From NCBI RefSeq assembly GCF_002865585.1, contig NZ_CP025581.1:124001-188000 (forward strand): DNA of 64,000 nucleotides, read 5' to 3'. Under the pieces are notes generated by a model. The model saw nothing but the letters and a program-made list of their open reading frames with translations, searched no databases and was not told the DNA's origin. Below are positions 26,238-34,677 of this stretch, piece by piece (the stretch's first letter is position 1; the number at the start of each line of letters is the position of its first letter). Position numbers and translations under genes: made by a program. Origin of the DNA: Nocardioides houyundeii (GTDB lineage: Bacteria; Actinomycetota; Actinomycetes; Propionibacteriales; Nocardioidaceae).

Positions 26238-26954
26238 CTACGGCAGCGTCCACAGCAGCACCACGGCCTCGGTGACGGCCAGGATCTGCAGCTGCTCGAA
26301 GGCGTCGTCGCCGGACTCCTCCACCGTGCGCAGGGCGTCGCCGGACTCCAGGGTCACCGGCTCCACGCTGATCGGCGTCCTGACTCGTACCGTGCCGCTG
26401 GCCACGAACAGGTGGTGCCGCGGGCCGGGCGGCACCGGGTGCGACGACCCGGGGTCCAGGGTGCCCACCCACAGGGTGGCGCCGGCCGTGCCGACCGGCA
26501 CCTCGGCACCCTCGCCCGCGACCGCCACCAGTCCCGGTCCGGCCAGCCCGGAGGCGACGAAGCGCGAGGGCGGCTCGCCGGGCTCGTCCGGGGTCAGCCA
26601 CGACTGCACGAAGCGGGTGGGCTCCGAGGAGGTGTCGGCGAACTCGGCGTGCCGGATGCCGCTGCCTGCGGACTGGACCTGCACGGTCCCGGCGGGGAGC
26701 AGCGACCGGTTGCCCAGCGAGTCGGTGTGCACGAGCTGGCCCCGCAGCACCCAGGTGACGAGCTCGACGTCGGCGTGCGCGTGGTCGGCGAAGCCGGCGC
26801 CCCAGGAGAGCCGGTGGTCGTCGTGGGCGACGAGCGCGCCGAAGGAGACGTTGTCCGGGTCGTAGTGCTTCCCGAACGCCAGGGAGTGGTACGTCACCCG
26901 GTCGTCGCGCCGGCTCGCAAACCTTTCGGAACCGGCGTACACGCGCATCTTCAT
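26238..26954 (-). CDS. Pirin family protein
   Basis: A 238-residue cytoplasmic double-cupin of the pirin family, iron-containing proteins some of which have quercetinase activity. The N-terminal cupin has the metal-ligand pattern with FADHAHADVELVTWVLRGQL and a following HTDSLGNRSLL; QSAGSGIRHAEF and FVQSWLTPDEPGEPP are also typical. The second cupin (SHPVPPGPRHHLFVASGTV) is more divergent. The gene is divergent from the GH1 gene with only 17 bases between start codons, so the two promoters must overlap coding DNA or be leaderless. Substrate unknown. Confidence 0.9.
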   Translation of the reverse strand: MKMRVYAGSERFASRRDDRVTYHSLAFGKHYDPDNVSFGALVAHDDHRLSWGAGFADHAHADVELVTWVLRGQLVHTDSLGNRSLLPAGTVQVQSAGSGIRHAEFADTSSEPTRFVQSWLTPDEPGEPPSRFVASGLAGPGLVAVAGEGAEVPVGTAGATLWVGTLDPGSSHPVPPGPRHHLFVASGTVRVRTPISVEPVTLESGDALRTVEESGDDAFEQLQILAVTEAVVLLWTLP

Positions 26955-26959
26955 GCCGC

Positions 26960-26965
26960 TATCGT
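26960..26965 (+). promoter_or_regulatory. Putative -10 box of a leaderless promoter
   Basis: TATCGT, 6 bases before the GTG at 26972 of the GH1 gene, inside the 17-base gap between two divergent genes where no room exists for a leader. Confidence 0.42.
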
Positions 26966-26971
26966 CTCCGG

Positions 26972-28339
26972 GTGACCAGCGACCGCTCGACCCGGGGGGG
27001 CGGTGAGTTCCCGCTGCTCCCTGCGGGCTTCCGTTTCGGCACCAGCACGGCTGCCTACCAGGTGGAGGGCGCGGTGGCCGAGGACGGCCGCGGCCCCAGC
27101 GTCTGGGACACCTTCTCCCACCTCGAGGGCACCATCGCCGACGGCTCGACCGGCGACGTGGCGAGCGACCACTACCACCGGTTCGAGGAGGACGTCGCGC
27201 TGATGGCGCGGCTGGGCACCCGGGACTACCGCTTCTCGATCTCCTGGCCGCGGATCCAGCCCACCGGGACCGGCCCGGCCAACCCAGCCGGGCTGGACTT
27301 CTACGACGCGCTGGTCGACCGGCTGCTCGAGCACGGCGTCCAGCCGATGGCGACGCTCTACCACTACGACCTGCCGCAGGCGCTGCAGGACGACGGCGGC
27401 TGGCTCAACCGGGCCACCGCGGACCGCTTCGGCGAGTACGCCGCGATCGTGGGGGAGCGCCTCGCCGACCGGGTCGAGCACTGGGTGCCGATCAACGACC
27501 CCAACGTGGTGACGATGCTGGGCTACGGCGACGGGCGGCACGCGCCGGGGCAGACGATGCTCTTCGAGGCCCTGCCCGCGGCCCATCACCTGCTGCTGGG
27601 CCACGGCCGCGCGGCGGCGGCGCTGCGCGCCGCAGGGGCCCGGAGCGTCGGCTGCGCCAACAATCACTCCCCGGTCTGGCCGGCCAGCGAGGACGAGGCC
27701 GACACCGGGATGAGCAAGATCTTCGACCAGATGTGGAACGGCCTCTTCCTGGAGCCGATGCTGCTGGGCCGGTTCCCCGTCGACCTCGCGCCGCTGCTCG
27801 AGGACGTGGTGCAGACCGGCGACATGGCGACCATCCGTCAGCCGCTGGACTTCTACGGCGTGAACTTCTACTACCCGCTGCGAGTGGGCGCGGCGCCGGA
27901 GGAGCAGGAGAACCCCTTCCAGTTCCTCGACGTGCTCGGCTACCCGACCACGGACGCCGGCGCGCCGGTCGTCCCGGACAGCCTGCGCGAGTGGCTCATC
28001 GTCTTCCGGGCGCGCTACCGCGCCGCCCTGCCGCCGATCTACATCACCGAGTGCGGAGCGGCCTTCAACGCCGGACCTGACGAGGACGGAGTGGTGGACG
28101 ACCAGCCGCGCATCGACTTCCTCGACGCCCACCTGCGGGCGGTCGCGGAGGCGGTCAACCGAGGCGTCGACGTGCAGGGCTTCTACGCCTGGTCGCTGCT
28201 GGACACCTTCGAGTGGACCAAGGGGCTGAGCCAGCGGTTCGGGCTGGTGCACGTGGACCACGAGACCCAGGTGCGCACCCCCAAGAGGTCCTTCCAGTGG
28301 TACGCCGACATGATCGCCTCGCAGCCGACAGACGGTTGA
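26972..28339 (+). CDS. Glycoside hydrolase family 1 (beta-glucosidase-like) with altered catalytic motifs
   Basis: A 455-residue TIM-barrel protein with clear GH1 layout: FRFGTSTAAYQVEGAVAEDG at the N-terminus, RFSISWPRIQP, GVQPMATLYHYDLP, WVPINDPNVV, GVNFYYPL, IYITECGAAF and FYAWSLLDTFEW. Two hallmark sites differ from the family. The acid/base motif NEP reads NDP (Glu to Asp), and the nucleophile motif TENG reads TECG (Glu kept, Asn to Cys). Substrate-binding Gln (AYQVEG), His (YHYDLP) and FEW are kept. It may be a weak hydrolase, a transglycosylase or a binding protein; a normal beta-glucosidase is doubtful. Cytoplasmic, GTG start. Confidence 0.9.
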   Translation: MTSDRSTRGGGEFPLLPAGFRFGTSTAAYQVEGAVAEDGRGPSVWDTFSHLEGTIADGSTGDVASDHYHRFEEDVALMARLGTRDYRFSISWPRIQPTGTGPANPAGLDFYDALVDRLLEHGVQPMATLYHYDLPQALQDDGGWLNRATADRFGEYAAIVGERLADRVEHWVPINDPNVVTMLGYGDGRHAPGQTMLFEALPAAHHLLLGHGRAAAALRAAGARSVGCANNHSPVWPASEDEADTGMSKIFDQMWNGLFLEPMLLGRFPVDLAPLLEDVVQTGDMATIRQPLDFYGVNFYYPLRVGAAPEEQENPFQFLDVLGYPTTDAGAPVVPDSLREWLIVFRARYRAALPPIYITECGAAFNAGPDEDGVVDDQPRIDFLDAHLRAVAEAVNRGVDVQGFYAWSLLDTFEWTKGLSQRFGLVHVDHETQVRTPKRSFQWYADMIASQPTDG

Positions 28340-28362
28340 GCAGCAGCGCCGGCCCCGCGCAC

Positions 28363-28368
28363 TAGGCT
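28363..28368 (+). promoter_or_regulatory. Putative -10 box of a leaderless promoter
   Basis: TAGGCT, 7 bases before the ATG at 28376 of the sulfotransferase gene, heading the four-gene glycan cluster. Confidence 0.45.
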
Positions 28369-28375
28369 GACCCGC

Positions 28376-29431
28376 ATGAGTGCGCCCAGCAGTGCCCGCC
28401 GCGTCGTCTACGTCGTCGGCTCGGGCCGAAGCGGCACCAGCACGATGGCCGGCACGCTGCGCACCCTGGGCCTGCACGTGCCGCAGCCCGAGGTCGCCGC
28501 GGACAGCACCAACCCCAAGGGATTCGGCGAGCCGCAGTGGCTGGTCGACCTGCACGACGAGCTGCTCAAGCGCTCCGGGGTGCAGGTCTCCGACGCCCGG
28601 CCGCGGGCCTGGCTGGAGGCCGGCAAGGTGAGCGCCGACCACGCCCTGCGCGAGCGGGTCACCGACTGGCTGGCCAGCCAGCTCGAGCAGAGCGACGAGC
28701 TGGTGCTCAAGGACCCTCGTGCCGCCTGGTTCCTCGGGCTGTGGCGGGCGGCCGCCGAGCGCTCCGGCGCCGCCACGTCGTACGTCACGATGCTCCGGCC
28801 GGTCACCGAGGTGGTGGGCTCCAAGCAGAAGTACTACGACGCCCGCCAGGGCGGCGTGACCCGCACCGCGGCCTGGGTCAACATGATGCTCGGCACCGAG
28901 CGGGCCACCCGCGGCGAGCAGCGCGCGTTCGTCCGGTACGCCGACCTGCTGGACGACTGGACGGTCCCGGTCTTCGCCCTCGGGGAGCAGTTCGACCTGC
29001 ACGCGGTGAAGACCGCGATGGCCACCGACATCGCCGCGGTGCACAGCTTCATCGACCCCTCACTGCGCCGCGTCACGCTGACCTGGGACGACGTGCAGGT
29101 CCCCGCCCCGCTGCGCGAGCTCGCCGACCAGACCTGGGCCGTGCTCGACGCCATGGCGCAGCCCGGCGGCGACACCGCCGCCGCCCACGAGACCTGCGAC
29201 CAGCTGCGGGTCGCCTACGGCGAGATGTACGACGAGGCCGAGGCGTTCGCCGCGTCCAGCGTGCTGGCGGCGCGCCGCGAGGGGCTGCGCGAGGGCGTGC
29301 GCCAGGCCCGCGAGGAGGGCGGTCAGCAGCTGGCGGCCCGGGCCGCGGACCACGTCCCGCACGCCGTCCGCGCCCTGGTCCCGCCGGCCGCCCGCAGCAG
29401 GATCCGTAAGGTCATCGGGCGTGAGCGCTGA
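28376..29431 (+). CDS. Sulfotransferase family protein
   Basis: A 351-residue PAPS-dependent sulfotransferase-like protein. The 5'-phosphosulfate loop is YVVGSGRSGTSTMAGTLRTL near residues 11-30; LVLKDPRAAW near 118-127 supplies the 3'-phosphate-binding region, followed by MLRPVTEVVGSKQKYY. The C-terminal 60 residues are Arg/Ala/Glu-rich and probably coiled. It would transfer sulfate to a carbohydrate or lipid. It overlaps the next glycosyltransferase gene by 11 bases, so the product is probably a sulfated glycan or glycolipid made by this cluster; the acceptor is unknown. Confidence 0.87.
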   Translation: MSAPSSARRVVYVVGSGRSGTSTMAGTLRTLGLHVPQPEVAADSTNPKGFGEPQWLVDLHDELLKRSGVQVSDARPRAWLEAGKVSADHALRERVTDWLASQLEQSDELVLKDPRAAWFLGLWRAAAERSGAATSYVTMLRPVTEVVGSKQKYYDARQGGVTRTAAWVNMMLGTERATRGEQRAFVRYADLLDDWTVPVFALGEQFDLHAVKTAMATDIAAVHSFIDPSLRRVTLTWDDVQVPAPLRELADQTWAVLDAMAQPGGDTAAAHETCDQLRVAYGEMYDEAEAFAASSVLAARREGLREGVRQAREEGGQQLAARAADHVPHAVRALVPPAARSRIRKVIGRER

Positions 29432-30410
29432 TCCGTCCCGGCAGGTGCCTGACATCGCCTGCCTCGAGGGCCTGCCCGAGTACGACGTCACCTGGCCCTG
29501 GCGCGCCCCGGACGGCGGCAGCCGGCGGCTCGCCCCCGGCCTGACCTGCGTGTTCCGGGTGCGCGACGAGGCTCGCAACCTGCCCTGGGTGCTGCCGCCG
29601 GTCCTGGACGCCGTGCAGCACGTGATCGTGGTCGACAACGGCTCGACCGACGGCACCGCTGAGGTGGCCCGCGAGATCGCGGAGTCCCGCGGCGCCGGAG
29701 ACCGGCTGACGTCGCTGAGCTACCCGCACCGGGTGAGCCGCGCGGGCGGGGAGCACCTGGCCACCCCCGCCACGTCGGTGCACTCCCTGACCCACTTCTA
29801 CAACTGGTCCTTCAGCCACGTACGCACCGCCTACTCGATGAAGTGGGACGGCGACATGGTGCTGACCCCCGAGGGGTCGGCGATCCTGCGGGACCTGAGC
29901 TGGCAGCTGGAGGCCGCCTCCGCGATCGTGGCGATGCCCCGGCACCCGTTGACCGTGGTGGACGAGTCCACCGGCTGGCTGGACCTGAGCCTGCGGTTCC
30001 TGGAGCCGTGGATCTATCCCACCGGCCCCGAGACCACCTTCGTGAAGGCCTTCGACTGGGAGCTGCGCGAGCAGCCCGCGGGGGCGGAGCGGATCGTGCT
30101 GCCGCAGGGACTGGTGGTCGAGGTGAAGTGGCTCGACGCCGACGAGTTCGCCCACTGGCGCACCGAGGGCGTCGACTTCACCACCACCCGGCTCTACCGC
30201 AAGCTGCGGGAGTTCGAGGTCGACCAGGCGATCCGCGAGGGCCGGGCCGCGGAGCTGGGCGGGCTCACCAAGGTGACCGCGCCTCCCGGGGTGCACATCA
30301 TCGACCACGTGACCCGCACCTGGCTGCGGGAGCAGCCTCGGCCCCTGGTCACGCACAGTCTTCCGGCCTCCCTCCGGGAGCGGGCCCCGCGCGAAGGAGC
30401 GTCTCGATGA
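29421..30410 (+). CDS. GT2-family glycosyltransferase
   Basis: A 329-residue soluble glycosyltransferase with a GT-A fold. After a 35-residue N-terminal segment, LTCVFRVRDEARNLPWVLPP leads to HVIVVDNGSTDGTAEVAREI (nucleotide-sugar site) and the acidic YSMKWDGDMVLTPEGS, equivalent to the DXD metal site. It is inverting in mechanism if typical of GT2. No membrane helix is seen. It starts 11 bases inside the sulfotransferase gene, and its stop overlaps the ATG of the next gene (ATGA), so the cluster is translationally coupled. Confidence 0.87.
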   Translation: MSADPSRQVPDIACLEGLPEYDVTWPWRAPDGGSRRLAPGLTCVFRVRDEARNLPWVLPPVLDAVQHVIVVDNGSTDGTAEVAREIAESRGAGDRLTSLSYPHRVSRAGGEHLATPATSVHSLTHFYNWSFSHVRTAYSMKWDGDMVLTPEGSAILRDLSWQLEAASAIVAMPRHPLTVVDESTGWLDLSLRFLEPWIYPTGPETTFVKAFDWELREQPAGAERIVLPQGLVVEVKWLDADEFAHWRTEGVDFTTTRLYRKLREFEVDQAIREGRAAELGGLTKVTAPPGVHIIDHVTRTWLREQPRPLVTHSLPASLRERAPREGASR

Positions 30411-32245
30411 CCCATCCGCTGGACAGCTTCTTCGAGAACGCCGCGGCGCCGGTGCTGCTGATCGCCGCCGACGACCCGGTGGTCGGCGCGCTGCCGACGG
30501 GGTTCGACGGCTCCATGCTGGCGCTCTCCCAGGTCACTCCCGGCGCGGTGCACAAGGGCGGCTGGAAGACGGTCCTGCTGGTCGCCTCCGACCGCGGTGC
30601 GCTGCGGCAGGCGGCCTCGCTGGTGCCCCGGCTGGGCCAGTGCCGGGTCGTCGGGGTCTGGCTCAGCCAGGGGCTCAGCCCGCTGCCGCTGCTGCCCCGG
30701 GCGGAGTGGCCGCCGCTGTCCAGCCTGCACGGCCGGCGCCTGGGCTCGCCCGAGGAGGACGAGGGAGTCCTCACCGTGGCCCGGTTCGAGGCTCCGGTGG
30801 GCGCCCACCAGGTGCTCAAGGAGATGGCCCGCCAGGCCGTGCCCGGCGTCGACACCACCCAGCAGGGCGTGGTGCTGGCCTATGCCGGGCGCCCGCCCGC
30901 GCCCGGGCTCGACGTACGCGCGCTGCGGCTGGCCGACGTCGCCGAGGCCGGCGACGCCGAGCGGGACGTGCCCCCCGACGTGGTCCTGGTGCCGGAGGCA
31001 CCGGTGGACGTGGTGCCAGAGCCGCCGGTCGCGGACGAGGCGCCGGCCGCCCACCACGTGATCGACCGGGCGCCGGCGGTGGTGTGCTCCCCGCTGGACC
31101 CGGTGGACGAGCAGGTCTACAACCCGATCGACTGGCGCAAGACCTGGGACCTGCCGCTGGTCGACCTGCGCAGCCTGGCACCTGGTCCCTGCTGCATCAC
31201 CGAGTCCGTGGTCGCCCGGGCCCGGGCACACCAGGGGGTGCAGCTCGACCTCGGCTCCGAGGACCCCCAGCACGTGCTGCGGCTCGCGATGGCCGGCGTA
31301 CCGCTGGTGGCCTCGGGGCGGCAGCCGCGCCTGGACGGCGAGCTGGAGCGGGCCATCCTGGAGCGACCCGACCTCGATGACCCGCTGGCCCGCGAGGAGC
31401 ACTCGCTGCGGGTGCGGCGGCTGACCTTCGACCGGCACTCCACGCTGGCCTGGCGCCGGTCCCTGGCGCCGTCGGACAGCGGTGCCCCCCGCCATCCCGG
31501 ACTGCCGCCGGTCAGCCTGCTGCTGCCCACCAAGCGCCCCGAGCAGCTGGAGTTCGCGCTGGGCCAGGTGGCCCGCCAGCGGGGCGCCGACATCGAGCTG
31601 GTGCTCGGCGCGCACGGCTTCGCCGTCGACCGCGCGCGGGTCGCCGAGCTGCTGGGCGAGGTGCCGTTCACCCTCCTGGAGTTCGAGGCCGACGCGTTCT
31701 TCGGCGACGTGCTGACCGCGCTCACCCACGCGGCCTCGGCGATGCTGGTGATGAAGGTCGACGACGATGACTGGTACTCCCCGGACGCGGTGCACGACGT
31801 GCTGATGGCCCGCCGGTTCTCCGGGGCCGACGTGGTGGGCATGCCCAGCGAGTTCGTCTACCTCGCCGAGCCCGACCTCACCGTGCGGCGCAACCACCCC
31901 TCCGAGCGGTTCAGCCGGTTCGTCGCCGGCGGCACCACCCTGCTGGACCGCACCCTGCTCTCCGCGCTGGGCGACTTCCGCCGGGTACGCCGGTTCGTCG
32001 ACACCCAGCTGCTCACCGCGGTGGAGGCGGCCGGCGGCCGGATCTACCGCACCCACGGGCTGGGCTACGTGCTGCACCGCGCGTCGGGGGGACACACCTG
32101 GGAGCGCGACGCCCAGGAGTTCCGGCGGCCCGACATCATCGACACCGAGTGGTCCGGCTTCCGGCCCAGTCGTGCCATGGAGCTCGACAGCGAAGTCGAG
32201 GCTGAAGTCGAGGCCGGGGCCGGGCGCAGCGTGGGGCGCGTCTGA
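30407..32245 (+). CDS. Large two-part protein with C-terminal GT2 glycosyltransferase domain
   Basis: A 612-residue protein. Residues about 1-350 are an unrecognised alpha/beta domain; they contain repeated APVLLIAADDPVVG, VLLVASDRG and VVLVPEAPVDVVPE segments and may be a degenerate glycosyltransferase. Residues about 360-580 are a GT2 domain: PPVSLLLPTKRPEQLEFALG, then VMKVDDDDWYSPDAVHDVLM with the acidic metal site, and RFVDTQLLTAVEAAGGRIYR. An acidic tail (ELDSEVEAEVEAGA) ends it. The ATG overlaps the previous stop and the TGATG at 32243-32247 joins the next gene. Acceptor unknown. Confidence 0.83.
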   Translation: MTHPLDSFFENAAAPVLLIAADDPVVGALPTGFDGSMLALSQVTPGAVHKGGWKTVLLVASDRGALRQAASLVPRLGQCRVVGVWLSQGLSPLPLLPRAEWPPLSSLHGRRLGSPEEDEGVLTVARFEAPVGAHQVLKEMARQAVPGVDTTQQGVVLAYAGRPPAPGLDVRALRLADVAEAGDAERDVPPDVVLVPEAPVDVVPEPPVADEAPAAHHVIDRAPAVVCSPLDPVDEQVYNPIDWRKTWDLPLVDLRSLAPGPCCITESVVARARAHQGVQLDLGSEDPQHVLRLAMAGVPLVASGRQPRLDGELERAILERPDLDDPLAREEHSLRVRRLTFDRHSTLAWRRSLAPSDSGAPRHPGLPPVSLLLPTKRPEQLEFALGQVARQRGADIELVLGAHGFAVDRARVAELLGEVPFTLLEFEADAFFGDVLTALTHAASAMLVMKVDDDDWYSPDAVHDVLMARRFSGADVVGMPSEFVYLAEPDLTVRRNHPSERFSRFVAGGTTLLDRTLLSALGDFRRVRRFVDTQLLTAVEAAGGRIYRTHGLGYVLHRASGGHTWERDAQEFRRPDIIDTEWSGFRPSRAMELDSEVEAEVEAGAGRSVGRV

Positions 32246-33861
32246 TGCCCCGCCAGCCCCTGGTGCGGCACAACGACTACCGCTCGCTGCAGCCCCCGGC
32301 GCTCGGCACCTGGGAGCCGCGGCTGTCGGTGAGCATGATCGTCCCGGCGTACAACTACCACCACACGCTGCCCTACGTGCTCGCCGCGTTGGCCGGGCAG
32401 AGCTACCCCGCGCACCTGCTCGAGGTCGTGGTGGTGGACGACCAGAGCACGCCGCCGCTGACGCTGCCCGAGGTGCGCCCGGACAACACCCGCATCGTCC
32501 GGGTCGAGTCCGGCTGGGGGCGGGCCAACGCCTGCCACCTCGGCGCGACGAGCAGCGACGGGGACGTCCTGCACTGGTACGACGCGGACATGCTCGCCCA
32601 CCGCGAGGAGGTGGAGGCGCACATGCGCTGGCACCACCTCATCGACTACGCGGTGCCCGGGGGAGACAAGCGGTTCGTGGACCCGGCCTGGCTGCTCGGT
32701 CAGGAGCCCGCGGTGATCCGGGACCGGGTCGCGGCCGGCGAGGCGGGGGAGTTCTTCCCCGACTGCGTGCACGAGGAGCACGGCTGGGTGGAGGGCTACT
32801 GGAAGCGCACCGCCGACCTGGCGCTCGCCGGTCCGCGGGCCCAGCGGGTGCACATCGGGATGACCGGGTCGGTCACCCGGGCGCTCTACCAGGCCTCCCG
32901 GGGGTTCGACCCCGAGCTGCGCCTGGGGGAGGACATGGCGCTGGGCCACGAGCTGGCCCAGGTCGGGGGCGTCTTCGTGGTGGACCGGCAGGCGATGTCC
33001 TGGCACCTGGGCCGATCGCAGGTGCTGCGACGGGCCGAGCAGGTCAACCGCTACAACGACCCCTACCTGGCCAACCTGGTGCCGGCGATGCGGCCCAAGC
33101 GCCGTAAGCACGGGCGGGCCTACGAGCGGCCCTACCTGGAGGTGGTCGTCCCCGCCGGAGCCGCGCTGGCCGGGCCGGGGGCCGAGCAGCCCGCGGACGG
33201 CGTGGTGGCGTGCGTGGACGCCCTGCTGGACGCCGACTTCACCGACCTGCGGGTGGTCCTCGTCGGCGACTGGGACCAGGTGCACGAGGAGCGGACCCAG
33301 CCGGTGGAGGACCCGACCCTGGAGCTGCGGATCGTGCACCGCTCCTACCGGGGCGAGCCCCGGGTGCACCTGGTGACCAGGGTGCCCGAGGAGACCGACG
33401 CGGAGTTCCGCCTCTTCCTGCCCGACACCTCCCAGGCCCCGGAGCCGCACGCGCTCCAGCGGCTCCTGGACGACCTGGAGCGCACCCACCACGGTCGGCG
33501 GCTGGTGCGCTATCCCGGCGGCGCGGTGGCGCGCCTGGACCGGATCGCCGCCCTGGCCCGGGTGGCTCGTGTCGCGGGTCCCGAGGACGACCCGGCCGAC
33601 CTGATGGACCAGTGCTTCGGCACCGCGTCGTACGACGCCGCGCAGGTCGGCTTCGTGCCGACCGCGCAGCGCGAGCTACCGCGTTTCGTGCTCAAGCCGA
33701 AGGCGGCGGTGTCGCCGGAGGAGTCCCGCGCGATCCTGCTCGGGCAGATGTCACGCCCTCCGGCCGAGGCGCCAGCCGGACCACCGGTCTCCGACCAGGC
33801 CGATCACCGGCCCGCGAGCCGGACGGCTCCGCGCACCCGCTCCTGGCGCCGCAGGGACTGA
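32245..33861 (+). CDS. GT2-family glycosyltransferase with C-terminal extension
   Basis: A 538-residue soluble protein. GT2 domain at about residues 25-290: LSVSMIVPAYNYHHTLPYVL, LEVVVVDDQSTPPLTL, HWYDADMLAHREEVEAHMRW (the DXD-type site) and GFDPELRLGEDMALGHELAQ, a motif like the catalytic ED of polypeptide-GalNAc-type enzymes. The remaining 240 residues form a second alpha/beta region and a basic Pro/Arg tail of unknown role. It is the last gene of the sulfotransferase-GT2-GT2-GT2 unit and converges on the PIG-L deacetylase gene 12 bases away. Confidence 0.86.
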   Translation: MPRQPLVRHNDYRSLQPPALGTWEPRLSVSMIVPAYNYHHTLPYVLAALAGQSYPAHLLEVVVVDDQSTPPLTLPEVRPDNTRIVRVESGWGRANACHLGATSSDGDVLHWYDADMLAHREEVEAHMRWHHLIDYAVPGGDKRFVDPAWLLGQEPAVIRDRVAAGEAGEFFPDCVHEEHGWVEGYWKRTADLALAGPRAQRVHIGMTGSVTRALYQASRGFDPELRLGEDMALGHELAQVGGVFVVDRQAMSWHLGRSQVLRRAEQVNRYNDPYLANLVPAMRPKRRKHGRAYERPYLEVVVPAGAALAGPGAEQPADGVVACVDALLDADFTDLRVVLVGDWDQVHEERTQPVEDPTLELRIVHRSYRGEPRVHLVTRVPEETDAEFRLFLPDTSQAPEPHALQRLLDDLERTHHGRRLVRYPGGAVARLDRIAALARVARVAGPEDDPADLMDQCFGTASYDAAQVGFVPTAQRELPRFVLKPKAAVSPEESRAILLGQMSRPPAEAPAGPPVSDQADHRPASRTAPRTRSWRRRD

Positions 33862-33873
33862 GCAGCCCCGACG

Positions 33874-34614
33874 TCACGCCGGCGGCGCGTGCAGGTCGTG
33901 CGCGCGGAAGTGCACGGCGTACGGCACCCCCAGGCGGCGGCCCTGGGCGGCGGCCATCTCGGTGAGCATCGGCCGCGGCGGCGGGTGTCCGGGGATTCCG
34001 GCGAGGTACTGCTGGTGGGACTCCAGCGAGGTGATGCCGCGCTCCAGCGGGTCTCCGGTGACGTCGACCCCGTGCGTGGGCCGGGAGTCGCCGCTGACCA
34101 GGAGCCAGCGGGTGGACCACGGCTCCAGGCCCTCGGCGATCAGGTCGGGGAAGACCCACCGGTTGGCCGCGTCTCGCACCGCGTCGGCAGCGGCGAGGCC
34201 GGCGACGCGGTGGTCGGCCTGGTTGAGCCTGCCGGCGATCTCGACCTCCCAGCTCCCGACCACCACGGCGTCGGGCCGGTGGCGGCGGATCTCGCGGGCG
34301 ATGTCGCGCCGCAGGTCCAGGGAGTACTCCAGCACCCCGTCGGGGTAGGGCAGGAAGTCGACCTCGCTCACCCTGACGGCCGTGGAGCCGACGATCTGCT
34401 CGGCCACCCGCAGGTCCGCGGTGCGGTCCGGGGTGAGGGCGTCCATCCCCGCCTCGCCGCGGGTCAGCAGGAGGTAGGCGACCTGGATACCGCGGCTGGT
34501 CCAGGCGGCCACCGCCGCGGAGGTGCCGTACTCCAGGTCGTCGGGGTGGGCGACCACGCACAGCACCCGGGCGAAGGCGTCGTCGTCGAACTGTGCCAGC
34601 GGGTCGTCGACCAT
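33874..34614 (-). CDS. PIG-L/LmbE-family deacetylase
   Basis: A 246-residue zinc-dependent de-N-acetylase of the PIG-L family (MshB, Bca and LmbE are relatives). The metal motif AHPDD is at residues 22-26 with LLLTRGEAGMD after it, and the second metal His is in NQADHRVAG. It should remove acetyl from an N-acetylglucosaminyl group. It faces the glycosyltransferase cluster and could modify its product, though other roles such as mycothiol-type chemistry cannot be excluded. TACGCT lies 6 bases before the ATG. Confidence 0.9.
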   Translation of the reverse strand: MVDDPLAQFDDDAFARVLCVVAHPDDLEYGTSAAVAAWTSRGIQVAYLLLTRGEAGMDALTPDRTADLRVAEQIVGSTAVRVSEVDFLPYPDGVLEYSLDLRRDIAREIRRHRPDAVVVGSWEVEIAGRLNQADHRVAGLAAADAVRDAANRWVFPDLIAEGLEPWSTRWLLVSGDSRPTHGVDVTGDPLERGITSLESHQQYLAGIPGHPPPRPMLTEMAAAQGRRLGVPYAVHFRAHDLHAPPA

Positions 34615-34620
34615 CGGGCG

Positions 34621-34626
34621 AGCGTA
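34621..34626 (-). promoter_or_regulatory. Putative -10 box of a leaderless promoter
   Basis: TACGCT on the minus strand, 6 bases before the ATG at 34612-34614 of the PIG-L gene. Confidence 0.42.
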
Positions 34627-34677
34627 GGCAGCAAGGAGGCGGATCCGCCACCCCCAACTGCCCCAGCCCCTGCTGAC

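Noticed and set aside
26951..29044. Minus-strand open frame of about 700 codons opposite GH1 and sulfotransferase
   Set aside because: Both + strand genes have family motifs and normal codon bias; the antisense frame shows no domain and has unfavourable third-position composition.
30194..32095. Minus-strand open frame of about 630 codons opposite the GT2 gene
   Set aside because: Antisense to a gene with a clear GT2 DDDD motif; product is Gln/Gly/Arg-rich without any domain.
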